Of a DNA stretch of 22,584 nucleotides, positions 9,371-15,610 are shown in pieces; position 1 is the first letter of the stretch; each line of letters begins with the position of its first letter. Under the pieces are notes generated by a model, which ran no database searches, had not been told where the DNA came from, and was given only the letters and a program-made list of their open reading frames with translations. The DNA comes from a virus, in the IMG/VR virus record IMGVR_UViG_3300030419_000119, positions 1 through 22,584 of that record. One strand, given 5' to 3'. A program made the translations under genes and the position numbers.

Positions 9371-11250
9371 CTTCTTCCGTTAGGACGAATATCTAAACGA
9401 GTACCACCGATTCTAAAACCAACACCTAGTTGTATGCCTTCATCAGCATCGTCATCAGATTCAAAACGGACTACGGCTTGTCTTGCACGTGCTCGCATAT
9501 CTATTTTAGTAGTGGTCGCTGTAAACGCTGTTGTACTATCCGTAGCTAAGGAATCACCAGGATAATTACGGGTTTTTAACACAGTGTTAATTTGTTGTCC
9601 AGACCCTCCTGTACCCGTAAAACTTACATCTGGAATCATGCGACGAACAAACTGGAAGTTTTCGCCTTCTCCAATATCGAAATCAGCAGACTCTATATAA
9701 ACGTCAGTCATAGGAGAACCGTCTGCATCGTTCCCAGATTCATGATCATAAATATAATAGCTACTGCTTGCTTCTCCTGCTGCTCTAGGATTATTCTCAA
9801 CTCCTTCATCAAGCCACGCGGTACGAGCTAATTTACCAATAGCCCACACTTTATCAACGTAGTTATACGTTACATATCTATCAGGTAAGTCAGAGTCGCT
9901 AGAATTATAAAACCAGCCTACTTCATTAAATTGACGATTAAGAAGTGCAAAAAACTGGAAGTTCTGAGATTCATTAATATCGTCAAATACATAACTATGT
10001 ACACTACACTCTACAGGTTGAACAGATCCGTTATAAACGTAGAACCCTTTACGATCCATCCAGAAAACACCTGCAGGTGAATTAACTGCTGCATTCGGGC
10101 CAATTAATCCCACGCCCTCGTTAACTAGATTAACGCCAAAAGTGAGCGGTGCGCCTATAAACTGTAAACTATATAGCGCGGTGTCTGTCCAGATCAGAGT
10201 TTCTTGTCTAGCTCGTAACCCGCCTATGATTTGTGACCCTGAAGAAAGCCGTAAGTTTCCTGCAGTATTCGTACTTTTCGGCTCCCACTCTAAAATATTT
10301 TCTTGATCACACCAGCTGATTAACAACGGATCAAGAACATTGGAACGAGTTGGGCCTGAGATTGGGTCAGAGCCAAGTACTAACACATGACGATCTACCG
10401 CAGAAACTAAAATCTGAAGACCTAGTGTAGGGGGAAGGTTAGCGTCTGTTACATCTTCTAAGGCTTTTGCCCTAACTGAAACGGTATCTGAATTATCCCA
10501 GAGAAAAATACCTCCCGCTCTTACGCAAGAAACCATATCCTCGCCAAAATTATCAATAGACCATAACCGTAACTGGCTAGACGCACTTAATGCACTAACT
10601 GATCCAAACGTGCCGCTACCCCATGTACCAGAACCCCAACCAGAACCAGACACGAACGTATCGAGTCCAATATTAATCTGATACGCGCCGACAACACTAC
10701 TTCCTCCATTACCACTGTCGCTAGCATTTGCTGTGACTGTAGCTCCATCTGTGTCTTTAGCGGTAAACGTATATGCGTTAGCTGAAGTAACCGCAAGAAC
10801 TTCATATTCTTGATTAAGAACAGCAGCGGTTACATTACCACCTAAACTCGCAGCTCCGCTGAACGTAACAAAATCCCCTGCTACTGCTCCGTGGTTCGTA
10901 TCTGTTGCTGTAATAGTAGAAGAACCATTACTGGCTGAAAAAGTAACATCTCCCGCGCTCGTAGTTAAACGAAGAGGAGTCACGTCATAAAAAGCATCAC
11001 CCTCTTGAATATACAGCTTTAGACGAGTTCCAATACCTAAGAATCTTGTGCCTTGAAGATTAACCCAAGCATGAAGTTTACGTCCTGTTCCCTTATACGC
11101 ATTAAGAGAGTTTTTAGCCCAGCCCCCTATCTTTTCTGGAAATCCTTTTCTAAATCGAACTAAATTACCGTCAAACCACCCGTTTTCAGCAGTGTATGCT
11201 GTACCTTCCTTATTTATTCCAGGATTAAAAATAAATTTCTGAAGAGGCAT
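9367..11250 (-). CDS. P22 gp10-like tail hub / packaged-DNA stabilisation protein (627 aa)
   Basis: The N-terminus reads FNPGINKEGTAYTAENGW, then VRFRKGFPEKIGGW, a signature I associate with phage stabilisation proteins of the P22 gp10 type. These sit below the portal and close the filled head in short-tailed phages. The rest is beta-rich with many Trp/Tyr/Gly strands, consistent with a beta-propeller-like fold. At 627 residues it is longer than P22 gp10 (472). Part of the excess is an inserted domain at about residues 100-200 with GDFVTFSGAASLGG, YEVLAVTSANAYTFTA and then GSGWGSGTWGSGTFGS at 202-217. That Gly/Trp motif recurs in the repeat protein at 18416-19117. The gene starts at ATG 11250, overlapping the lysozyme stop as TAATG, and ends ATGA-coupled to the next gene. 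Family assignment is from remembered sequence pattern. Confidence 0.75.
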   Translation of the reverse strand: MPLQKFIFNPGINKEGTAYTAENGWFDGNLVRFRKGFPEKIGGWAKNSLNAYKGTGRKLHAWVNLQGTRFLGIGTRLKLYIQEGDAFYDVTPLRLTTSAGDVTFSASNGSSTITATDTNHGAVAGDFVTFSGAASLGGNVTAAVLNQEYEVLAVTSANAYTFTAKDTDGATVTANASDSGNGGSSVVGAYQINIGLDTFVSGSGWGSGTWGSGTFGSVSALSASSQLRLWSIDNFGEDMVSCVRAGGIFLWDNSDTVSVRAKALEDVTDANLPPTLGLQILVSAVDRHVLVLGSDPISGPTRSNVLDPLLISWCDQENILEWEPKSTNTAGNLRLSSGSQIIGGLRARQETLIWTDTALYSLQFIGAPLTFGVNLVNEGVGLIGPNAAVNSPAGVFWMDRKGFYVYNGSVQPVECSVHSYVFDDINESQNFQFFALLNRQFNEVGWFYNSSDSDLPDRYVTYNYVDKVWAIGKLARTAWLDEGVENNPRAAGEASSSYYIYDHESGNDADGSPMTDVYIESADFDIGEGENFQFVRRMIPDVSFTGTGGSGQQINTVLKTRNYPGDSLATDSTTAFTATTTKIDMRARARQAVVRFESDDDADEGIQLGVGFRIGGTRLDIRPNGRR

Positions 11251-11669
11251 TACTGGTACTCTCCTGTTCGTATAATCTCTGTAACTTCTACAGCACGATC
11301 TCCAACTTGTTCACTCCATCTGCTGTCCATAAATTCATCAGCAGCGTTTTCAAATTCTTCGCGAGACATCGCCTCTAAAGCCTTTACAAAACCTCTTAGC
11401 CTTGTTTGACCAAGATTGAAACTAAGGTCTATCATGGCGTCTTGTCTAGCGTCATTTAAACCTGCAAACCAGTAGTATTCTTCTGTAAGCTCTTCTCGAA
11501 CTCTTTTAATATCGTTATTTAGAAGATAGTCAATCTCATCTTCAGAAAGCCCTAGTCCATCTTCACTTATATTGCGACCAACACCTATCGTTTCGTAGCC
11601 TGCGCTACACAAATAAACTTTATCTCGAACGCCTTCATGTCTTCTTAGCATCTCAATCAATTCGTTCAC
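11250..11669 (-). CDS. Endolysin, T4-type lysozyme (GH24 muramidase), 139 aa
   Basis: The enzyme hydrolyses the beta-1,4 bond between N-acetylmuramic acid and N-acetylglucosamine in peptidoglycan at the end of infection. The catalytic arrangement of the family, Glu-8 residues-Asp/Cys-5 residues-Thr, is intact: E12, C21 and T27 within HEGVRDKVYLCSAGYETIGVG. Cys replaces the Asp, as in some phage lysozymes. Downstream, DLSFNLG, an Arg/Phe patch and SRWSEQVGDRA match the usual GH24 C-terminal lobe. The frame can be extended to ATG 11708, but the GTG at 11669 is preceded by a perfect AGGAGG six bases away and gives a compact protein beginning just before the catalytic helix. The 17-base overlap with the o-spanin gene fits lysis-cassette organisation. 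No signal peptide is present, so export needs a holin. Confidence 0.92.
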   Translation of the reverse strand: MNELIEMLRRHEGVRDKVYLCSAGYETIGVGRNISEDGLGLSEDEIDYLLNNDIKRVREELTEEYYWFAGLNDARQDAMIDLSFNLGQTRLRGFVKALEAMSREEFENAADEFMDSRWSEQVGDRAVEVTEIIRTGEYQ

Positions 11670-12039
11670 TGACTTCCTCCTTGTTATCGGATTCTTTATA
11701 ATAGTCAATTATAGATAAAACTTGTCTAATGTATCGCTTAATTTCAGCCATATTGTGCGACAAGTTTTCATATCCTTTTGTAGAAAGCCCATAAAATGCG
11801 TTAGTGGGCGCATTGCCTTCCTGTAAGTCAATTAAGTATTCTTCCATCGTTGAAGGAGTTAGAACAGTCCATTCAACAGGAAGAGTGTTAACTTTATTCG
11901 GAAGAGGAGGATGATATTGTGGAGCAGGCTCTACAACAGTAACCACCTCTACTTGTTTGGTTTCTGGCAAAGACGGTTTACGGTCAAGTACTGAACAACC
12001 GTTAAGAATTAGACACAGTAGTAATACTTTCCAATTCAT
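11653..12039 (-). CDS. Outer-membrane spanin (Rz1-like lipoprotein), 128 aa
   Basis: The N-terminus is a short lipoprotein signal: MNWK, a run of Leu/Ile, then the lipobox LNGC with the lipidated Cys at residue 15. A Pro-rich stretch follows (about residues 39-60), typical of o-spanins. The C-terminal part contains LTPSTMEEYL, YGLSTKGYENLSHNMAEIKRY and a short helix, a pattern I recall from spanin-region proteins of marine podoviruses. Together with the upstream inner-membrane spanin it would bridge the periplasm and fuse inner and outer membranes in the last step of lysis, implying a Gram-negative host. Its start lies inside the i-spanin gene (38-base overlap, different frame), with AAGGA about eight bases upstream. 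Its end overlaps the lysozyme gene. Confidence 0.85.
   Translation of the reverse strand: MNWKVLLLCLILNGCSVLDRKPSLPETKQVEVVTVVEPAPQYHPPLPNKVNTLPVEWTVLTPSTMEEYLIDLQEGNAPTNAFYGLSTKGYENLSHNMAEIKRYIRQVLSIIDYYKESDNKEEVSERID
11676..11681 (-). promoter_or_regulatory. Strong ribosome-binding site fixing the endolysin GTG start
   Basis: The minus strand reads AGGAGG, then a six-base spacer (AAGTCA), then GTG at 11669. It lies inside the end of the o-spanin gene. The upstream ATG at 11708 has no comparable site, so this decides the start of the lysozyme. Confidence 0.85.
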
Positions 12040-12406
12040 TCAATACATCCTTAGTTCCTTTATTGATGATTTTTTCAATCAACTTAGGTTTTTTGAGCGA
12101 TAGAACAGTGAGGTCGTGTTTAGCAAATTTCTCTCTAATGTTTTTAACCTCTTCCTGTGCCTTTTGATTCTCTTCAGTTAGTGTTTCTACTTTTGCTAAC
12201 ATCAGTGTGTGTTTTTCGACAGTCTGTTTTAAGTTTTCATTTTGTTGCTGGATTGTTCCTTCCAGGATTTTTTCGTTCTGCAACGCACGTTCTAGCTGTA
12301 TGTGAAAAGATTCAAGTTCCGCTTGTGATTTATCATAGTACAGCTTAAATGCTGCTGCTGTAACAGCCAGTGCTAACCCTAGCCCTATGCTGAGTTTAAA
12401 TCCCAT
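12002..12406 (-). CDS. Inner-membrane spanin (Rz-like), 134 aa
   Basis: The protein has one N-terminal membrane anchor (about residues 4-22) followed by a long periplasmic coiled coil rich in Glu, Lys, Gln and Leu. It ends with KKPKLIEKIINKGTKDVLNEL, a C-terminal pattern I associate with phage i-spanins. It should pair with the overlapping lipoprotein gene downstream. The frame could begin at ATG 12451, but the ATG at 12406 puts the start one base after the stop of the preceding gene and places the membrane helix directly at the N-terminus, so I use that start. The Rz/Rz1 arrangement next to a GH24 lysozyme makes the assignment secure. Confidence 0.87.
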   Translation of the reverse strand: MGFKLSIGLGLALAVTAAAFKLYYDKSQAELESFHIQLERALQNEKILEGTIQQQNENLKQTVEKHTLMLAKVETLTEENQKAQEEVKNIREKFAKHDLTVLSLKKPKLIEKIINKGTKDVLNELESITTVSNS

Positions 12407-12407
12407 T

Positions 12408-12728
12408 TTATTTCCTTGCCATATAAGCAGTAGCTCCGAAATACAGCCCAACTACACTAGCTTGAGAAAGAAACAACATATCACTTAGAGAAGCTAATGT
12501 AGACAAGCGATCGGCAGGAACGAAAGGAGCAAGAGGAAGCAAGGCAAAGACACACATACTGACCATGGCCACCCATGCCATTTTTCTTTGGCTATCAGCT
12601 TTTTCTTCTTGTAATTCCAATTGCAACATTTCTTGATGTCTTGCGAGTTCTTCATCGCTTACTATCCCGTCTCCGTCTGTGTCGTACTCTGCATAACGAG
12701 ACCTTGGTTCAAGTTTTTTTGCGTTCAT
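12408..12728 (-). CDS. EF-hand-bearing two-helix membrane protein, holin candidate (106 aa)
   Basis: Residues 16-27 (DTDGDGIVSDEE) form a canonical EF-hand calcium-binding loop: Asp at positions 1, 3 and 5, a hydrophobic residue at 7, Ser at 9 and Glu at 12. An amphipathic charged helix follows (28-48), then two hydrophobic helices at about 50-70 and 83-103 separated by a short polar turn (PADRLS), and a basic C-terminus (ARK). Two helices and small size fit a class II-like holin, and it sits directly upstream of the spanin pair and lysozyme. I recall similar proteins in other marine phages, but no functional proof. A holin whose cytoplasmic part binds calcium would be unusual. It could instead be an antiholin or another membrane regulator. 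Confidence 0.82.
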   Translation of the reverse strand: MNAKKLEPRSRYAEYDTDGDGIVSDEELARHQEMLQLELQEEKADSQRKMAWVAMVSMCVFALLPLAPFVPADRLSTLASLSDMLFLSQASVVGLYFGATAYMARK

Positions 12729-12731
12729 AAT

Positions 12732-12986
12732 CTATCCATCGTCTTTTTTAACTTTCGGGTCTCTAAATATATATTTAACTCCCGCCTCACTCGTTAAGAT
12801 CTCTCTAACTTCACAATATCCATCAAAATGTTTAGTTTTACTATGTATCCAATTATGAGTTCCAACACTCTGATGAATTAAAGCATCACGGTACTCTAAG
12901 CAACTTGTTAATTCAGTAAAATACAATTCAAGGTTAGGTTCTCCCTGCTTCAGGATAATTAACACAAAAATCATCATTGTTCTCAC
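12732..12986 (-). CDS. Small protein with hydrophobic N-terminus, lysis region (about 84 aa)
   Basis: The frame begins with GTG at 12986, which overlaps the TGA of the preceding open frame as GTGA. In-frame ATGs at 12977 and 12974 are alternative starts. The N-terminus (MMIFVLIIL) is a short hydrophobic run that could be a signal peptide or anchor. The remainder is polar with two Cys residues (CLEYRDAL and YCEVREI) that might form a disulphide in the periplasm. The C-terminus is Lys/Asp-rich. No family is recognised. Position between membrane proteins and the lysis genes suggests an envelope-directed accessory. The start choice is uncertain. Confidence 0.65.
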   Translation of the reverse strand: MRTMMIFVLIILKQGEPNLELYFTELTSCLEYRDALIHQSVGTHNWIHSKTKHFDGYCEVREILTSEAGVKYIFRDPKVKKDDG

Positions 12987-13261
12987 AATCTTCTCTTTTT
13001 TAAAATTGCTTGTGTTACTTCTGCTTCAGGTCTTACCAACTCCCATGTCAACATTTCTACCCTAACACTATGCGCTGTCCCTAAGACACGAGGCATTGTA
13101 TTCCGAATATATATCTGCCCTCCGTATTCACATTTTTGTTTGTTCCACCTTAACCAGTCAATAGCAACCTCATGACGTTTAGATGGCGGTTGAATCGTTT
13201 CTAAGAGCCTCCATTCTCGTAAATCACAATCTAAGTTCGGATTTTTTGGATCGTAATTTAC
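12983..13261 (-). CDS. Coding-like open frame with no usable start codon (about 92 codons)
   Basis: The minus-strand frame is open from 13411 to the TGA at 12985-12983. No ATG, GTG or TTG occurs in the first roughly 85 codons. The segment from about 13261 downward looks like real protein: YDPKNPNLDCDLREWRLLET, then KRHEVAIDWLRWNKQKCEYG, IYIRNTMPRVLG and MLTWELVRPEAEV, with Trp-rich and charged composition. The part above 13261 overlaps the 96-residue gene and looks like an out-of-frame shadow. The TGA overlaps the GTG of the next gene, the coupling seen between real genes here. Options are a non-standard start (GGAGG occurs at about 13206-13210, upstream of ACG 13198 and ATT 13195), a -1 frameshift fusion to the 96-residue protein, or a frameshift mutation or assembly error. 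No family is recognised. Confidence 0.5.
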   Translation of the reverse strand, partial: VNYDPKNPNLDCDLREWRLLETIQPPSKRHEVAIDWLRWNKQKCEYGGQIYIRNTMPRVLGTAHSVRVEMLTWELVRPEAEVTQAILKKRRL

Positions 13262-13551
13262 TAATTCGCGGCTTGTTTGATCATCAACTCTATTAACGTC
13301 TGAAGTTTCGCATCCGAGTCTCGAGCTGTCTCGTTCATCTGTGCAAGCGACTGAGTTATCTGTTCTATCGCTTGTGCGTTTAACTTTCCCGTTGTATCGG
13401 CTTCTTCCACCTTAACCTTTATCTCGGCTACTTCGTCTGCAGTAGCCTGCGCCTGCGCTTGCATAGATCCCCACGCTATTGCACCAGATAAAAGAGCAGC
13501 ACCGATAGGTAACGCCCACGTTGGGATTTTTATACTGTTTCCTTCGCTCAT
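13261..13551 (-). CDS. Small membrane-anchored coiled-coil protein (96 aa)
   Basis: One hydrophobic segment lies near the N-terminus (about residues 12-28, WALPIGAALLSGAIAW), followed by a long Ala/Glu/Gln-rich region (about 36-93) with coiled-coil character. The start at ATG 13551 is well supported by AGGAG six bases upstream. The layout, a short cytoplasmic N-terminus, one helix and an extended coil, resembles an i-spanin or a phage membrane scaffold, but a better spanin pair is present downstream. Its stop lies where the start-less frame described at 12983-13261 begins to look coding, so this product may be longer if a -1 frameshift occurs. The exact role is unknown. Confidence 0.75.
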   Translation of the reverse strand: MSEGNSIKIPTWALPIGAALLSGAIAWGSMQAQAQATADEVAEIKVKVEEADTTGKLNAQAIEQITQSLAQMNETARDSDAKLQTLIELMIKQAAN

Positions 13552-13552
13552 G

Positions 13553-13798
13553 TTATGCTCCTAAAAACTGTGGAATTAGAATACTTCCCACAATTAATAT
13601 ATATACGCCCCAGATCATTCTTTCTAATTTTTGAAATTTATTAGACCCTTCAGCTAATCGCTCTTCGATACGTTCATACCTTAAAGCACATTCTCTTTCA
13701 TGAGTTCTTATTTCGTTCAGAGCTGCTTGTGCGTCTGAAGCAGGAATTGGTTTTTTCCTGGGTGTTTTAGACTTACTTGTCGTCTTTTTTGCCGGCAT
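13553..13798 (-). CDS. Small basic protein with C-terminal membrane helix (81 aa)
   Basis: The N-terminus is highly basic (KKTTSKSKTPRKKP). A charged helical middle follows (NEIRTHERECALRYERIEERL), and a single membrane helix lies at the C-terminus (about residues 62-79, IWGVYILIVGSILIP). I recall proteins with the HE..CALRYERIE pattern and a C-terminal helix from phage lysis regions, where they are often called holin-like. The start overlaps the preceding stop as TAATG. A tail-anchored topology with a cytoplasmic basic head is inferred. Whether it is a holin, antiholin or membrane tether cannot be told from sequence. Confidence 0.75.
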   Translation of the reverse strand: MPAKKTTSKSKTPRKKPIPASDAQAALNEIRTHERECALRYERIEERLAEGSNKFQKLERMIWGVYILIVGSILIPQFLGA

Positions 13799-14001
13799 TA
13801 ATCAGACCTTTTGACAAATTTAATTGGATTGGCTGTAGCTCCTTCTTTTGCCTTACCAATGTTTAACGCTGCGATCTCAACAATTTTATATAGACGTCCA
13901 ATCAACGCATCATCTTTAGGTGTAGGAGTAAGGCTGCATATAATCGATGCTGCACACACAATACCCGTTACTACAGATATTATATTAAGAACAAAATCCA
14001 T
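13798..14001 (-). CDS. Small membrane protein, holin-region (67 aa)
   Basis: One strongly hydrophobic helix spans about residues 3-25 (VLNIISVVTGIVCAASIIC), followed by a conserved-looking cytoplasmic or periplasmic tail (TPTPKDDALIGRLYKIVEIA, ALNIGKAKE). I recall the KDDALIG.LYK..E..ALN.GKAK pattern from small proteins of many phages next to lysis genes. The single N-terminal helix and short soluble tail fit a class III-like holin or a membrane accessory. Start and stop both overlap neighbours as TAATG, so it is coupled in the cassette. Function is inferred. Confidence 0.77.
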   Translation of the reverse strand: MDFVLNIISVVTGIVCAASIICSLTPTPKDDALIGRLYKIVEIAALNIGKAKEGATANPIKFVKRSD

Positions 14002-14234
14002 TATTCTTGCTCCGGAGTAACCGCTTCTAGTTGTTGCGCATACCAGTTAAACGCTGCCATATGTGTGTCGAGTTGTTTTTGATTAGAGTTAATAACCTGC
14101 GTTATTTGAGCAATCTGTTCTCTAAGCTCGTCCATCCTGGTATTTAACATCTCAGGATTAGGAGGTAGTTGAGCAACTTCAGCTTCTTCTACAACTTCTT
14201 CATCTACAACTTCTTTAGTGTCTTGTTCCGTCAT
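14001..14234 (-). CDS. Small acidic coiled-coil protein (77 aa)
   Basis: The N-terminal third is very acidic (repeated Glu/Val, EVVDEEVVEEAEVA), followed by PPNPEMLNTRMDELREQIAQ and a predicted coiled coil to about residue 60. There is no membrane segment. Two consecutive ATGs occur at 14237 and 14234. AAGG lies three bases before the first and six before the second, so the second is preferred. The gene overlaps the end of the oxygenase-like gene by about 20 bases. It may act with the membrane proteins after it, but no family is recognised. Confidence 0.72.
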   Translation of the reverse strand: MTEQDTKEVVDEEVVEEAEVAQLPPNPEMLNTRMDELREQIAQITQVINSNQKQLDTHMAAFNWYAQQLEAVTPEQE

Positions 14235-14919
14235 CATCTACCTTCCATACGTTTAAATTTGCAGCGACAGTACGCCGTTCTCCTTCACCCTCGAAAGGGT
14301 AAACCATATGCGTCAACCAGCTAGGAAACATCAAGAACTTTCCGACTTCTGGCTTGATTACAAAACTTTGTGGGGGAGCTAATCGCTCCGTATCTAATAA
14401 ACTGTTTCGGCCATAGCTAAACGCAAGGCAACCGTCTGCATTGCCAGAGGAGTTATATAAGCTGTACTCTGCACTCCCCGCCGTAGGCTGGTCTAGGATT
14501 TGTTGTGGTACTTTTGTCCATGTTGTGCAGGAGACTCCCATAATAGTTTTAGTACCATGATCATGTATGGGATTGTAATCGCCAGCGTAAGAATGAACAG
14601 ACCAAAGCTCATCAGTTAATACTTCTCTTTTGCCTTTCAATGGGTTGCCAGACTGAGCGCAGAACTGCTTGACGTAATCCATTGCCAAGCCCTGAATCGT
14701 CCAGTTAAAATCTTTCAGCTCTTCACAATGATGATCCATTGTAAGCTGCTGTCCATGGGCTATCTGACCCACTAGCGTACCCGCATGACTTTTACGTTCC
14801 TGATCTACCATTAGCTTATCTAGGTAGTCGTTAAGAGTCCCTACCATGTTTTCAGATAGTTGTGCCTCCAGCATAAATACTGCTGGTAGCGTATGAAATG
14901 TAAAGTGTTGCGGCTCCAT
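14215..14919 (-). CDS. 2OG-Fe(II) oxygenase-like protein (234 aa)
   Basis: Enzymes of this type use 2-oxoglutarate, O2 and Fe(II) to hydroxylate a substrate. The double-stranded beta-helix signature is visible: NPIHDHG at residues 116-122 (candidate ligands H119 and H121 or D120), MGVSCTTW shortly after, GKFLMFPSWLTHMVYPF (193-209) giving the distal His H204, and ERRTVAANLNVW (214-225) giving the Arg (R215 or R216) that would bind 2OG. This matches the phage-type family often annotated as putative 2OG-Fe(II) oxygenase (PF13759-like). It lies directly after two fibre-accessory genes (TAATG start overlap) and before the membrane cassette. Its substrate is unknown. A virion or fibre protein, a host protein or a nucleotide are all possible. 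Family confidence is good, function low. Confidence 0.82.
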   Translation of the reverse strand: MEPQHFTFHTLPAVFMLEAQLSENMVGTLNDYLDKLMVDQERKSHAGTLVGQIAHGQQLTMDHHCEELKDFNWTIQGLAMDYVKQFCAQSGNPLKGKREVLTDELWSVHSYAGDYNPIHDHGTKTIMGVSCTTWTKVPQQILDQPTAGSAEYSLYNSSGNADGCLAFSYGRNSLLDTERLAPPQSFVIKPEVGKFLMFPSWLTHMVYPFEGEGERRTVAANLNVWKVDDDGTRH

Positions 14920-15260
14920 TAGCTAGGTATCACAAACTCGTTATTAGCTACAGGTTCTTTAGGTGGGTTAGTAATTACCGAATCGTATTGACTTGCAAAC
15001 ACTGCATCCCACTTTGCTGTTGGGCAAAGGTCTTCCAGTTCTTTTTTAGTCCAATCACCTTCAGCTTTGGCTGTAAAGTTAGTAGTGGTTGAACCGTCTG
15101 GGTTTACTTCACTAGCCTCAACTGTTTCGTTTTTATCATTCGTGTAATAATCCGCTTCGCCTTCAGTACCTTGCTCGTACTTCATTGTAAGACTCCAACG
15201 AACTACTTTTCCGTCCAAAACAAAAGGTACTGCATCAGTTAATGTTTTCTTAATAGCCAT
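14919..15260 (-). CDS. Fibre-region accessory protein, second of two paralogues (113 aa)
   Basis: The product is a soluble protein clearly related to the neighbour at 15270-15608. Both share KTL..A.P, GKVV.W, KYE.GTEGEADY, NFT.KAE.DW, CP...WD.VF..QYD.VITNP and a C-terminal VIP. The start is supported by AGGAG six bases before ATG 15260. I recall similar small proteins downstream of fibres in marine phages. Possible roles are a tail-fibre assembly factor or a minor adhesin. No enzyme motif or membrane segment is present. Tandem duplication with about half of positions identical by eye suggests divergence after duplication. Confidence 0.8.
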   Translation of the reverse strand: MAIKKTLTDAVPFVLDGKVVRWSLTMKYEQGTEGEADYYTNDKNETVEASEVNPDGSTTTNFTAKAEGDWTKKELEDLCPTAKWDAVFASQYDSVITNPPKEPVANNEFVIPS

Positions 15261-15269
15261 TTAAGTCTC

Positions 15270-15608
15270 CTAATCTGGAATAACGTAACTAGTATTTTCA
15301 GTTCGTTCTTTCTCTGGGTTTGTAATAACCTGATCGTATTGAGCGTCAAAAACCTGATCCCAAAGTTCGATTGGGCAAATTGCGATTATGTCTGCTTTAG
15401 ACCAATCAGCCTCTGCCTTCGGAGTAAAGTTGTTGATAGTTTTGCTAGGTTTTTGTCTAACCGCAGGGATGTTTTTATGAAAAACATTAGAGTGGTAGTC
15501 AGCTTCGCCTTCAGTGCCTTTTTCATACTTAAAGTCTATGTACCAGCTAACCACCTTTCCTTCTTCATTAGTAGGAATTGCTTTGATTAGTGTTTTAGTA
15601 ACCGACAT
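15270..15608 (-). CDS. Fibre-region accessory protein, first of two paralogues (112 aa)
   Basis: This gene follows the tail fibre within 3 bases and starts after a perfect AGGAGG at six-base spacing. It shares its overall motif plan with the next gene (KYEKGTEGEADY, NFTPKAEADW, QYDQVITNP, VIPD) but differs strongly in the middle, about residues 41-58, where its partner has a more acidic loop. The conserved ends and variable centre would fit a binding loop on a common scaffold. It has no signal peptide or membrane helix. A fibre-tip or chaperone role is an inference from position. Confidence 0.8.
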   Translation of the reverse strand: MSVTKTLIKAIPTNEEGKVVSWYIDFKYEKGTEGEADYHSNVFHKNIPAVRQKPSKTINNFTPKAEADWSKADIIAICPIELWDQVFDAQYDQVITNPEKERTENTSYVIPD

Positions 15609-15610
15609 TT

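Noticed and set aside
11250-11708. Endolysin start at ATG 11708
   Set aside because: It would add 13 residues with no family similarity and has no ribosome-binding site, whereas GTG 11669 follows AGGAGG at ideal spacing.
13261-13411. Upstream part of the start-less frame as real coding sequence
   Set aside because: Above 13261 the frame overlaps the 96-residue gene and translates to a Ser/Arg/Asp-rich string typical of a shadow frame. Only the part below 13261 looks like protein.
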